A stretch of 64,000 nt of DNA from Henricia sp. BOLD:AAB3569 (GCA_037783545.1 JBBELK010000372.1:372001-436000); one strand, 5' to 3'; shown: positions 49,583 to 60,818, numbered from the stretch's first letter. Translations and numbers: made by a program. Notes: generated by a model from the letters alone, not told the origin.

Positions 49583-49984
49583 TGCAATTGATAGGTGCAT
49601 TAGCAAATATCTTAGGCAAGCTTTTCGAGGGCGCATTTCAACACAAAATGTTGAGGTTTTATTTATTCCGAATGAAGTTTTTAAGTGATGAACTGTTTGG
49701 TACTTTTAAATTTCCATATTAATCATTCTGAGTGTTCCGTAACAAACACCCGCTCCCTTCCCCGGAGTGGGAATTCACTGACCTGATTGGGTAGTCAGAA
49801 ATTAAAGTGATAGACTTAGACGTACGTACGTACGGGGGCGCGCCGGGCACAATTCTTTAATTTTCTTGTTTTTGTAAGAAACTATGTAATATAAAATGTC
49901 GCTTTTAATAATGTGTTGCAAGAAATAAACTTTGCTTGTAAAACTAGCTATTTATATATATATTTTTTTGATTTGAGCATCTCA

Positions 49985-50347
49985 CGCAAGTGCCCCACCC
50001 CCGCCACGCCCCATCCTCGCGCCTCGGATTTTATTGGCGACAGACCTCCGTCACACCACAGTGATCAGACGTCAGCTGGGCTCTGATAGTGAAACCAGCT
50101 CCGCCAACGTCGCGCTTCGTTTTCCACATTTGGATTTACACCACTGCCAGACATTTTCGTCACCGAAGATACAATTTCAGATCGCTCCCAGCCTTCGGGG
50201 AGGAACGGCCGTCACTGGACTCGCACAAAATAAAAGGCTGACGTCATCCGTTGTCAGGGCAACTACAGCCCCACGTGCCGAGAAATTTTTTGAGTGATCG
50301 GAACGAGGTGCCGCAAAGCCTCATGGGTAGGTGAGGAATAAGCAAAG
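49985..50347 (+). promoter_or_regulatory. GC-rich promoter/5' UTR region of the MYPT gene
   Basis: CpG-rich stretch directly upstream of the MYPT start codon. It has CCCGCCACGCCCC GC-box-like sequence (about 49,995), an inverted CCAAT (ATTGG, about 50,033), a perfect CRE palindrome TGACGTCA at 50,239-50,246, and a YY1-type AAGATGGCGG overlapping the ATG. No TATA box is obvious. This fits a housekeeping, CpG-type promoter; the start site is not known. Confidence 0.6.
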
Positions 50348-50617
50348 ATGGCGGACACTGGCGATGTTTCGTCCGTTGGTTCCAGGCCGAAATCGGCCCT
50401 AATGCGACGGCATGAACAATTGCAGCGCTGGAAAGGCTCAGAACTCGACAACGAGAAAAATTACATCGATCCTAAGAGAATAAAAGTGAAATTTCATCAA
50501 GGATGTGTGTTTTTGGCGGCTTGTGCGACTGGCGACACGGACGAAGTGAAGAAAATGTTGGGAAAGGGAGCCGATATAAATTATGCAAATGTGGATGGCT
50601 TGACCGCCCTCCATCAA
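50348..50617 (+). CDS. PPP1R12A: Myosin phosphatase targeting subunit (PPP1R12/MYPT family), coding exon 1 (residues 1-90)
   Basis: The ATG lies in AAAGATGGCGG (A at -3, G at +4). After a Ser-rich lead come RRHEQLQRWKGSE, KVKF at residues 46-49 (the RVxF-type PP1 catalytic-subunit docking motif) and VFLAACATGDTDEVKKMLGK then GADINYANVDGLTALHQ, the first ankyrin repeat. The protein targets PP1 to myosin light chain. The exon ends in phase 0 at CAA|GTAAGTAA, the same point as I recall for vertebrate PPP1R12A. No second exon is visible, so intron 1 exceeds 13.4 kb. Invertebrates usually have one MYPT gene, so the A/B/C paralogue assignment is nominal. Confidence 0.93.
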
Positions 50618-51507
50618 GTAAGTAAATGCACTTTACTGCGGCACTGTGATGTGCTTGTGCCCTTGGTAAACTAACCAGAGGGTCTCCCCAGGCATGCATT
50701 AGTGGTTAGATAGGAATTTGCTTTGCGCGTTTTTGATTTTGAGATTTGACCTGCTGCTCATTTGCATAGAGACCACTTCAACATTGAACATGACTGCCCG
50801 TGACAGTTGTGTGCATATCTTATGACATGTATTTAGTGTATGTCATCAACAAGCTGTAACATTTATGTTTACCATGTTTACCAACATAGTAAGAATAATG
50901 GGAATTTCATTTCGGTTTCGTACTTACATGTATTGCCTATGGTATGCCTATTTTGTTTTTCAAGAATAGGCAAAAAAACAATTTTATACGTCATATACGT
51001 ATCCTCGATCCTCCATAATCTGCGCACCTAACGCTTATGCACGCGCGAGCATTGGCCGGCAAATATTAAGGTGAGTGCGTAGAAATAGGACCACGTGGAT
51101 TTAGGAGTACTGACGATACATGTACAAATTGAATAGATGAAGTTACAGTTTGTAAACTTTGTTTACATCAGTGCTTTTCTATAGAACTGAGGGCCGTGTC
51201 CCCCACCTTCAGTAAACCGTGATGTCATTATCCATCAATTGGTTTTTGTTGTTGTTTTCGTTTATTTATTTAATTTACTTATTCATTAATTTTTTCTGAC
51301 TAGCTTTGAAGCAGAATTGCAGAATATCCCGCAACTCCCAGTCTGAGTAACATTCGGTGAACTTCAGTGCTTCGGAGGATTGTTTTATAAAAGGAAGTAC
51401 AGTCCAAGAACCAGTTGATGGACAGCGAAGCATGCACAATAAGTTCATTTTCGAGTTGTGGGGTATTCTGCAATTGCTCCATTTTGACTCAACATCACTA
51501 CTTTTTG

Positions 51508-51575
51508 GGGGGGGGGGGGGGGGGGGGGCGGGGGGTTAGGGGTGGGGGTTAGGGGTGGACAAGGGGTGGGACAGG
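51508..51575 (+). repeat. Poly-G tract followed by GGGGTTAGGGG repeats
   Basis: A run of over 20 G, then GGGGTTAGGGGTGGGGGTTA. Telomere-like G-quadruplex sequence on the sense strand of MYPT intron 1. Confidence 0.9.
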
Positions 51576-52054
51576 AGATACATACACGACATAACCTTGG
51601 GAAGTAGAGTCCAGTCGATACTTAACTAAAAATGCAGTCGACTGCTTAGATAATTTTAAGATACCTTTCTCACATGCACTCCCTCACTTTGATGCAAATC
51701 TTACCATTGCATACCATATGTGTGCTACTGCGAAATGCCAACTTCAACACATCAACAAAGTTCCAAGTTAAAAATACCTTTTTCTGTCCAAATAACTTTT
51801 GGGGAACATGACATTGGATTTGTCCACTTACATGAGTGCACAGAAGTGCACAAAAACAAGTGCGCATTACACAAGCTTCGTCTCAAAAATGCTCAAATTG
51901 CCGAATCTGTATTTTGGGTAGCATTTACAAATAAAAAGGCGGATTAGTCCTCCATTTTAAATCTATGATTTGTGTAAATTTAGCATCTACCCCGTTTCCA
52001 CACGCCTTTTTGGAAAATGCCGGAGGACTGATTCGGCAAAGCCGGATTGAGTGA

Positions 52055-52500
52055 AAACTCAACCGTGGCCAAGTAGTTTTTGTTACGGACTCTCAACACG
52101 CAGGTGAACACTTGGTGTTGCGGGTTCGACACCCAGCCGTGGTACCTGTGCCCTTGAGCAAGGCACTTAACCGCAATTGCTCCATCCTTCGGAAGGAATG
52201 TAAAGCCGTTAGTCCAGTGTGTTGTGTAACTCATTTAAAAGATCCAGAGCACTCTTTCGTGAAGAGTTAGGGGATTCCCTAGTGTCTCTGGCTGTCGGCT
52301 GCCAATGGCGCCACCCACCTATGTATCTCGATGTTTACAGATGGAAGAAACTTAGCTTCATAAAACCCATTATATTTTGTGCAGCGCACGTGAACAATTT
52401 CATAATGGCAACAATACTTTGACACTTTGTTGACAAAGCGATATGAACAGCTGTTATTAAGGAAGTGCGCTATATAAATGCAATAATCATTAATTAAAAT
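52055..52500 (+). mobile_element. Full-length tRNA-derived SINE with retroposon tail
   Basis: Head AACCGTGGCCAAGTAG with B box GTTGCGGGTTCGACACCC; body CCCTTGAGCAAGGCACTTAA; a long 3' part including GATCCAGAGCACTC and CTGCCAATGGCGCCACCCAC; tail GCGCTATATAAATGCAAT. It is nearly colinear with the copy at 63.6 kb. The tail matches the LINE at 18.1 kb, suggesting LINE-driven movement. Confidence 0.8.
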
Positions 52501-52557
52501 AATAAATTAATTAAGCCAAGTATTACTAGGTTCTGGCTGTCAGTTGCCCCTGTAGCT

Positions 52558-52975
52558 TGCACCGTGTTTACACTCGAATCGGCAAAGGTGGATACAGATC
52601 CAGCATTTTTATTGCGACCACAAAACTGAACATTGCCGCGTTTACACTAAATGTAACTGCAGCGCATGCGTGAGCTGTTAGGTGTTGCTGCACTTGTGCC
52701 AGCCCAAGGACACTCAAATTGCCAAATCTGTATTCGGGTAGCGTTTACACTACAAGCGACCTTGACGATTGCAGGGTTCAACCCCGCAATTGCGGGGTTC
52801 AACCCTACCCCAAAAGTGACTTGAAAAAGGCGAATCAGACCCGGGTCTGATCCGCCTTTTTCAATTCACCTTTTGCGTTTACACTTAGTGCCTACCCGGC
52901 TTCAACTCCCCTTTTTAAAAATTGCGGAGTTCGATTCGGCAAAGGCGAATCGGCTATAAAGTGGTGTTCACATTA
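52558..52975. mobile_element. CACCGTGTTTACAC element (copy 2), uninterrupted
   Basis: CACCGTGTTTACACTCGAAT, TATTGCGACCACAAAACTGA, GGGTAGCGTTTACACTACAA and a near-perfect AAGGCGAATCAGACCCGGGT / GGGTCTGATCCGCCTTTTTC palindrome. Confidence 0.75.
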
Positions 52976-53499
52976 TCATGGAAAATGGTTTTGGGCGCCC
53001 CCGTGCCATTTGTTTGCATTGGAGCTAATCATGGACGGCATTTCGCGACATGAAATGCACAGAGTGCTGTACTGAAAGTTCAAATTTTTTTAACTTAAGT
53101 CTTTGACCACGATGCGCTTGACCTTTCCAACTGGCAGCCAATAAGGTATTTAAGTGACCAAAGTCAAATTTTCCATTTTAGGCCGAGTAAAAAATAAAAC
53201 ATGTTTCTCGTCCGGGTTTTCAAAAAAAAGGAGGAAGAGGGGCTTTTTATTTTTTATTTTTTATTTTTCAAGATGGCCGCCATTAGAGATTTCCGGCAAT
53301 CCCTGGTGTGTTCGCTATTGAAATGTTACAAATAAAAGGGACAATTGTTAGCCACACACGAACTGAACATATTTCCATTGTTTTAAAGCATTTCTGATGG
53401 GCCTGGGTTAACCTCTACATCGCCACAACGCTGAAGCAAACTAGCTCCCAAAGTAGAAAGTAGAACAACGACAATGAATGTACGACTACCGATGCCAAG

Positions 53500-53748
53500 T
53501 CACCATGATCCTTCTGCAAAATATACTTTGCAGGACCCAGAGGAACGAGTGGCTTTAGACCCTGGGCACCTGTATTTTCCAATCCGTTGACGCCATATTT
53601 CGAGTGACACACCCACGGTGAAAAGCAGTCCCCAGAAAAGGCGAATCTGAAATAAAAAAAAGAAAAATGCACCTTGAATAACAATTTTGGGTATAGGTTT
53701 CCCCCTCTCGGCACTGGCCAGCAAATTGATTAATGCATGACACGTCAT
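53500..53748 (-). other. Unassigned open frame with a good acceptor (possible exon or pseudo-exon)
   Basis: On the minus strand TTTTTTTTATTTCAG is followed by a frame reading IRLFWGLLFTVGVSLEI then WRQRIGKY, a possible membrane segment after a basic residue. It faintly recalls the first transmembrane segment of DEG/ENaC channels. It lies antisense in MYPT intron 1 with no supporting exons nearby. Treat as unassigned. Confidence 0.15.
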
Positions 53749-53804
53749 CCGATGAAGGAAAACCTGTCACCATGATCACTGCCATGATCAACCACAAAGG
53801 ATAT

Positions 53805-53872
53805 TAAAAATAATAATAATAATAATAATAATTTTTTTATTTTTATTATTATAAATAATAATTAGGCCTAAC
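53805..53872. repeat. (AAT)n microsatellite
   Basis: About eight AAT units followed by T-rich and ATT sequence, which can fold back. No retroposon tail motif is evident beside it. Confidence 0.7.
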
Positions 53873-54727
53873 AAAATTCAAATGAATAGCCTACATTAAT
53901 CACATATTTTTTTTAGGTATTAAGCTTCCATTCATTAAGGTATGTTTTGTTTTTGTACACCAACTAAAGTTTCGCGTCGGCTCACGCCCCCTGAATCGAC
54001 CGATCATGCTTTATCCATTCCGCATATCGCATAGGCCTACATGCATAAAGTTGGCTTGCGCTGAAATGTGCGACCACTACAGCGACCAAAGTCAACTTTT
54101 TAAACCTTTTTAACGATCGTACTTTCCATTTATGACATGCTTTTCGACATTCCTAAACCCCCTATACCTTAAACATTGATTTAAAGTTGCTTACCTTTTG
54201 CAAAAACAGCGATTTTCAATCAGCTTCTGAGGAATTTTCTTGATCAATTGTTTTCTTTTTCGAACGCAAAAAATTACGACTGCTCAAATATCATCTCTTC
54301 TACTGGCCTAGAGAGGGCGCAATCACAATAGAAGCGATAGCAGGAAGATAAGAGCACCCATCGCGCGCGATCGCGTCGAGCGATTTTTTGCGACGCGCCC
54401 GAAACGAAGGTTTTGTGCATGGAATTGTCGGATGCGCAGTAGGGAAAAAAGATGCGCAGAAGCGCCGCGTGCGGTCCCTAACTGGAGAATTAGAAGACTT
54501 CGAACTCGCAAGTATTTATTTTCCGACGGATTTGTTGTAGTTTTTAATATTTTTTTCTAATTTTTTTGAAATAAAAAATAAAAAATAAATCCAGGCGGCC
54601 TCAAAAAAGGAAGCGGGCGGGGACGCGAAACATGTTTGTTTTTTTATTTCGCCTTAGAAAAAACGGTTATTCGGACATCATGCAAAGTGGTGAGCGCAGC
54701 TCATGAACAGTGATATTGTGAATGACT

Positions 54728-55231
54728 ACAGTAAACTCTTGTTATAACAGCCCCTGATATAAAGCTCTTCTCGATATAAAGCTCCTTTTTCTAAGTCCCA
54801 GCCATTATTCTCTGCATTGTGTATGCACTGGTTATAGTGCTCTCTGGATATAAAGCTCAAATTATTTCGGTCTCTTGAAGAGCGCTATAATAAGAGTTTA
54901 CTGTATAATACTCGACAGTTGGTGAGAATGAAAATGGACTTCTAAAACACAGTGTAAAAAGTGATCTGCAAAAATATGCATGGTTGCATGTACATATGTG
55001 TACATACATACATGGCTATTTTTGTAGGCTGTACCAGATATCTGTACCAGATACCCTATACAGTAAACTTAGCGTTCTTCAAGGGACCAAAATAATTTGA
55101 GCTTTATATCCAGAGAGCGCTATAACCAATGCATACACAATGCAGAGAATAATGGCCGGGACTTAGAAAAAGGAGCTTTATATCGAGAAGAGCTTTATAT
55201 CAGCGGGTATTATAACGAGAGTTTACTGTAT
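54728..55231. mobile_element. ~500-bp hairpin with CAGTAAACTCTNGTTATAA ends
   Basis: Left arm 54,728-54,904: CAGTAAACTCTTGTTATAAC, CTCTTCTCGATATAAAGCTC. The right arm 55,061-55,231 is its inverse, ending TATAACGAGAGTTTACTG. TA flanks and the end motif resemble pogo/Tigger-type elements; this is inference. The left arm itself also has inverted ends. Confidence 0.75.
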
Positions 55232-55809
55232 TACAATTCAGAGGGCATTCGTAACACATTTTTATTCGCCTATTCAAACAGACCGGTTACTGTTGTCTGA
55301 ACATATAATGTACCTGTAGGGCACTCATACACGTATACATGTACTGTACACAAAATATTGAAAAGATGAGTGTGAAATTTAACTCATTGTTGACTTTTGC
55401 AATGATGCATAAAGTTGCTGTTATTGACTTGTGGAATTTAAGTGGAAACCTCACTAATGCTTTATTCCCTCCGAGTTCTGTAGTTTATAAAGGGGAGGTG
55501 TACATGTGCACGAACCGAGAAATGAATTAATGGCGGATTGACCCAGACAGAGTGCAAATTTAAATGCATTTTGGTTCAGCCCCATTGAGCAGCAGTAGCA
55601 GTCCACTGGCTGCATGAAATTTTAATTTACCGGTATGGTGGATTTTTCCCTGTTAAACATGGGCCCATATGAAATGAGCAAGGTTCAGTTTGCACAGAAA
55701 TAGGACTATGAGAAGTTTTTTTAAAACATGGTTCCGTAATTTCCTTATAATAGAGACATTTACATACTGTACATGTATATCGGTGGAGAGAGGCAATTTA
55801 TGGGTCTTT

Positions 55810-55905
55810 CTAATAATAATAATAATAATACCTCAAACGTATATAGCGCATATAGCTACGGCCTCAATGCGCTTAACATCACTAAAAATACAAAGTGCAT
55901 AAAAA
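55810..55905 (-). mobile_element. LINE/SINE 3' tail remnant
   Basis: (AATAAT)n followed by CGTATATAGCGCATATAGC and AATGCGCTTAAC, the minus-strand version of the (ATT)n retroposon tail. It lies in MYPT intron 1. Confidence 0.5.
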
Positions 55906-55947
55906 CCAAGATTAAAAAGTTAAAAATACAGCCAGGCATTACCATAA

Positions 55948-56167
55948 AAATTAGGGGTCCAGCTTTGGTGTCCCCCGTTACATTTTACATCTTGTTTTTG
56001 TAAATTCAGGACACATTCTTTAAATACTTTCCATCTCAAAGAGTGTGTACATAAAGTACAATTCATACAAAATGGTTTAAAAGCCATTTTAATGATTTTT
56101 GTACGAAAAATAACACATATCAGGTGTAACGGGGGACACCAAATGTCACACTTTTGGACCCCTAATG
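55948..56167. mobile_element. Inverted-repeat element, ATTAGGGGTCC ends (short copy)
   Basis: AAATTAGGGGTCCAGCTTTG and GTGTCCCCCGTTACA mirror TGTAACGGGGGACACC and TTTTGGACCCCTAAT. Confidence 0.8.
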
Positions 56168-56727
56168 TATAGAAAGACCCTTATGGCAAATTTGGCCATT
56201 TGTCCATGATACAACCTCATGATTTCCTTATGGCCTCCCTACAATTTAAGGCCTTCTGAGATGAACTTAAAAAGTACCGGTACATAGTTATCTTTTTCAG
56301 TAATAAACAAGTGATTAAGCACTGGGGTTGAAAGTACCAGTGGTCCTGTGGCCCAAGACCTTTAGAAAAACAGGCGGACCTTTAGATCTGTCAAAACATT
56401 TGCTGACCGCTCGCTGTAAATCCAATCCAATTCACAACAAACATTTCCTCCTCAATGCAAAGAATTCCGGATCGTCACAAACAATTCCATCGCTGCAGAC
56501 ATTTCCAGATTATAGTGCAATTCTTTCTCTGATCTCTCCAGGCATGGCCCACTCCCAGTCATCTTACTCAAAGAGTCGGAGAAACGAAATAACCCAATAT
56601 GGGATCAGAAAACAACCTCATCTATTTTGTAACACACCTCTAAATGAGGTTAGAGAGTTGCAGTATCTCAGTGCCATTTTAAAAAGCTCTGGTGAACCAC
56701 CAAGTTTTCAGCAGGACCATTTAGGTA

Positions 56728-56815
56728 TTCATGTAGCTCAGTTGGTACATGTAGAGCATCTCTCCAGTGAGTCGGAGGTCTCGGGTTCGAATCCTGATAA
56801 GGACCATATGGTTTT
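56728..56815 (+). mobile_element. tRNA-like SINE head
   Basis: GTAGCTCAGTTGGTACATG and GGTCTCGGGTTCGAATCC are A and B boxes, followed by GGACCATATGG...TTTCTTTCATC. The TACATG insertion disrupts the D loop. Family member with the copy at 56.97 kb. Confidence 0.55.
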
Positions 56816-56967
56816 TCTTTCATCTTCAAGATTGGTTATTTCCTTCTAGTGGTGATTAGGCACAATACCAGATATTGCATTTGTTACTTTGCTCAGTTGC
56901 ACTCCCATGTAACACCGAGTAAACAAAATTGGGTTTGTAGGGAAAGCCTGATGGAGTATACCACTGT

Positions 56968-57062
56968 GCCTTATAGCTCAGCTGGTAGAGCCTCTGCCTG
57001 GTGTGTAAAAGGTCTCGGGTTCAAATCCAAATCAGGCCATATAATATTTCTCTCATCCCAAG
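56968..57062 (+). mobile_element. tRNA-like SINE head, second copy
   Basis: GCCTTATAGCTCAGCTGGTA with GTCTCGGGTTCAAATCC, followed by AGGCCATATAATATTTCTCT. Acceptor ends GCCTTAT/AATCAGGC do not pair well, so it reads as a SINE rather than an active tRNA gene. Confidence 0.55.
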
Positions 57063-57544
57063 TAAGGACGGCTAATTCTGCGGACCAGAATGAAATCGAG
57101 GTTACTGTGACTTCAGCTTTTAAAAGTCTTGCTTTTCGTGGAGGGAGTTTGTACCTGGTGTGGTAACCTCACTGATAGTTATGCAATGGAAATCCTATTA
57201 CTTCATAGCTACACGGATGGTTTAACCTTCTAGGGAGATGAACCCTAATATATGCACGAAGATGGACAGAGAACATGCACAAGGCACATATTCAAAGGAC
57301 ACATTACTACTTGACCTGTCTGGTATTTCAAATATGAAACAAACGTCGAGGGACAGCACCAAAAACCATCTCAGAAGAAACCAGGGTCTCTCTCTCTCTT
57401 TCTCTTGTATACTCGTCACTTTTTATTTCTTTTCACTACAGTATTCTCTGTTTTTAATCACAGGAAATTAAATGCATGTTACATGTTTATTTGGTACAGT
57501 ACATGTATGTGTAAAAATATATGGATAAGATCGGTGTTAATGTT

Positions 57545-57910
57545 ACAGGAGCGTGACCAGATCACATTTTTGACACCCACATTTTTCCCACGGGTGTTGA
57601 GATTTTGATACCATATCATGTGTCATATTTTCCCCAGTAACATTCTGAAATTTCACGCCCTTAAAATCCGTATCTTTCCAGGGATATCGTAAAAAATGCA
57701 CCAAAGTTTAGTAAACTAATTGATCCGTTCCATAAAGCAGTGCAGTAATTACACCAACCTTTTTGCTTCCTCATCCAAATTGAGATTGCAAATTTCCTGT
57801 TTTCTTCCCATGGATAGTATTTTGGGGAGGTATTTTATTTTTATATGACTGTTAGGTTAGAACGAAATCCGTTAAAAAAACCAAAACAAAAACTGGTCAC
57901 ACTCCTTTAA
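57545..57910. mobile_element. TTAA family 5, copy with right end
   Basis: GGAGCGTGACCAGATCACA at the left mirrors CTGGTCACACTCCTTTAA at the right; the interior is as in 35,028-35,308. The left TTAA is degenerate. Confidence 0.75.
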
Positions 57911-58152
57911 CTTGAAAGCAATTGCTGTAGTCGGTTGTGATACAAATTCTTCATTCAGTATTGGACGTATTCTACTTAAAGCTTATTGCATTGCATGTAC
58001 ATGCCTCTCGCGCGTGTGAGTACCGTATCAATAAATTCTGTACAACAGCCACAAGCGTATACGGTTGTACCGGTAAATGTGGGAAAATAAACTGTAGGTT
58101 TAACATCAAATCTTACAAAATAAAGAAAGTAAGCTTGATTTCATAACACTAA

Positions 58153-58305
58153 TATTGGATGTCTTTTTTAGTGATAGGAGAATATACCACACTTGTCGTG
58201 AAAATACCGAACTTGCCATCAGCTTGTTCAGTATTTTCATGACTCGTACTGCACAGTACTGTATTGTATTCTCATATCACTCTTAAAGTCATCAAATATT
58301 ACACT
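58153..58305. mobile_element. Palindrome family 7, third copy
   Basis: TATTGGATGTCTTTTTTAGT and AGAATATACCACACTTGTCG, mirrored by TATTCTCATATCACTCTTAA, with a longer spacer. Confidence 0.7.
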
Positions 58306-59364
58306 ATATTGTTCATTGTGTTACACATTTGTGTACCAGTATTCCTAAACCATACCGTACCGGTACTTGTATGTCTTCGAGTCATTCATGCAGCTTCCTA
58401 CAATACATGTAGGGCCTACACGTACATGTACTATGTAGCGTATTGGTCCTTCCCCAGTTTGCGTGGGCAGTAGAACAAAATTTGAAAGGTCACCCTGGAA
58501 ATTTATCACTTGTAAACGTCTTCAAGATGCCTGGCACTTTATTCTACAAACAAGCTGGTAAAAAAAGAAAATTTAAATTTAAATTGTGAGTGGCAGTGAT
58601 TTTGAGGGGTGGGGTACAACCTGGGCTGCATTGTTCCACTTATGCAAATGTTACCAACGTTCGCCACTGGTTATACTGCTTTTGTGCACTCGTCTGTGGT
58701 AAGCTGGGTACCAGCTGTTGGCAAACATTGCAAATGTTTGCAGTTTTCGCGTATTTGGAACGCAGCCAATGAGACAACTATTGAATGTTGCACTTTGTAG
58801 AAATATTTACCGGTAATACATGTAAGAATGGTCATTCAGGTGCGGATCCAGAGGGGGTGTTTTTTTATTTTTGTTACTGCATTTTGTGCGTCGGCCTGAA
58901 CTTAATACGCCGATACGACTGGCTACCCTCCCTCCAAATTGAAACTAAAATGGGGTTTTGGGGGGAGGGGGTTGGGGGAAGGCACCCAGCCCCCCTCAAG
59001 TTTCTTGAATTCGCAACTCTTAAAGCTCGTTCCAAGTTCCAACTCATGCTAGAGATTTTCCGTGTGTGAGAGTACTACGTTAAGATTACAGGAAGAAATG
59101 TTACAATGGCAGTAACTTCATGTGAGGTTGTGAAAGAAAATGTCCAAGAGGGACGGAGATTTACATTACGTGTACATGTATGACAATGAGGGTAAGGGCA
59201 TAGTGTTAGTGATGCATCATCATTAGAGAATGTGCTGGTTTCAGTTTATTGAACTACATGTACATGTACCGGTATGCTCATAAAAACTGAATAATGATTC
59301 CAAGAATTAACCAACTTACAATGTATTCATATTCAGAAAAAATGTGCAACTTGATTCACAAAAC

Positions 59365-59921
59365 CAATAGACCGATCCAGTAAGCTCCGCCCATTTAGAA
59401 ATTGCCTAGCAACATGAAACACATGTGAGGCACGTGTGCAGTAGAGTCGCGTGGCCGCGGATTAAAACACGCACACGCACACAGAAACTGCACACTCGAA
59501 AGCAAAATGTGCACTTAAGTATCCGGTTGTGTGCGTGCAACACGTACAACACGTCTGCAATACGCGTAACGCGCGCGGTCGAAAAAAAAACATCTCTACA
59601 CACATCTAGAATGCAGTGAATGCACAACATAGCAAAACGACAAGCTAATTTTGGTGAGTTTTTCCCGTTTACACGAAAACACATTTATGAAGGGATTAAA
59701 AGTAGGTTTGGATAGTACAATCCGTTTTAAACCGGCTATGGTCCTCTGCGCTTATTGCGATGTTTATGGTGTTTATGGTGTTTTTGCGTCACTCGTGCTG
59801 CATTTGCCGTAGCTCTGTGCAAAATGGTAACCAAAATGGAGATCCACTTTTTGGTTACCTGAACCTGAGGCTGTGATTGGTCAATTCCAAAATGGGCGGA
59901 GCTTACTGGATCGGTCTATTG
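59365..59921. mobile_element. ~560-bp inverted-repeat element, family 11 (copy 2)
   Basis: CAATAGACCGATCCAGTAAG to CTTACTGGATCGGTCTATTG, colinear with copy 1 apart from a small deletion near GTGGCCGCG. Confidence 0.87.
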
Positions 59922-59996
59922 TTTAGCAGTTGAAAGATTTCTTGAAAGCACTAGAGTGCCTGCACTACGGTACCATAGAGCAAGGAAATACTGCAC

Positions 59997-60162
59997 AGTA
60001 AACTCTTGTCCCCTGACATTATAAAGCACTTTCTGATATGAAGCTCCTTTTTTCTACATACCGGTATGTGCAAGTCCCAGCGATTAGTCTATTTATTGTG
60101 TACATGTACATGTACTGTATGCATGCATTGGTTATTGTGCTCTCTTGATATACGGGTCATTC
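59997..60162. mobile_element. CAGTAAACTCTTG element, single diverged copy
   Basis: CAGTAAACTCTTGTCCCCTG, GATATGAAGCTCCTTTTTTC and TTGGTTATTGTGCTCTCTTG correspond to the 54.7-kb left arm. Its right side is cut by the element at 60,163. Confidence 0.65.
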
Positions 60163-60714
60163 CATTAAGTTGAGGAACACAGTTTCTGTGTTACATCCAC
60201 AACTATTTTTACTTCTTTTTTTGCCCTTGATAACCCCATGAATCAATACCGGTACTATTCAGAAATTCAAGGATAAGATCAATTTAAAACATTCATTACT
60301 TAAATTTATATGTCGACTAAATAGAATTTTTTTCAAATGTAGGTGTGACATTTGGTGTTTTTTAGCAGATTTTCTTGAATCACAAAGAAATTTAAGCTAG
60401 AATCCTTCAAATTCAAATTAAAAAGGATTGTTTAGTTTGAGAAGTGTTAATTTCATATTCAACATGAAAACATTTGTAGTTGGAGTGAAAGCAGTTGAAC
60501 TGTATTGGTTTCTAAGTTACATCCACAACCACCACTTTGTTAAATAACTCAAAATGGCGGCACTTTGTCAACACTGAAGACTCCATAATTACCCCCAAAC
60601 AGTGTAAGCCGCAACATCGTTATACAAATGATGACTCATTGTTCCCCTATAAACCATTTTTGTGGAAATGAAGAAATGTCACACTTTGTTCCTCAACTTC
60701 ATGGGATGACCCAT
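60163..60714. mobile_element. ~550-bp element with GGGTCATNCCAT ends
   Basis: GGGTCATTCCATTAAGTTGA at the left, TCAACTTCATGGGATGACCC at the right. The subterminal GTTACATCCACAAC is repeated inside. A fragment of the same end (TTCATGGAATGACCCA) occurs at about 21,731. Confidence 0.83.
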
Positions 60715-60734
60715 AGGGCTTACTATAATGAGAG

Positions 60735-60818
60735 TTAAAGGCACAGGCTCGTCAGCAATGTGCGCGCGCCAAATTCGTGCCACGAAATACGCAGCTCCAT
60801 GGCCTTTGCTATGGAGGT
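60735..60818. mobile_element. Foldback family 1, left half only (copy 4)
   Basis: TTAAAGGCACAGGCTCGTC, then the left arm to the GCAGCTCCAT centre, after which it stops: a truncated copy in MYPT intron 1. Confidence 0.8.

Larger units (their letters stand above)
36402..50347. other. 14-kb intergenic interval between divergent ANKIB1 and MYPT genes
   Basis: No recognisable coding exon on either strand. It contains repeat families 3, 4, 6, 7, 10 and 11, the CCGG array copy 2, the GATTTAGCCGGC array and several CRE-like sites. Stretches 41,340-43,100, 43,500-44,150 and 48,440-49,470 show no repeats that I recognise. Confidence 0.6.

Noticed and set aside
56328-56849. 173-aa open frame, the longest in the window
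   Set aside because: Its C-terminal part reads through a tRNA-like SINE head and the N-terminal part resembles nothing I know; no splice context or codon signal supports it.
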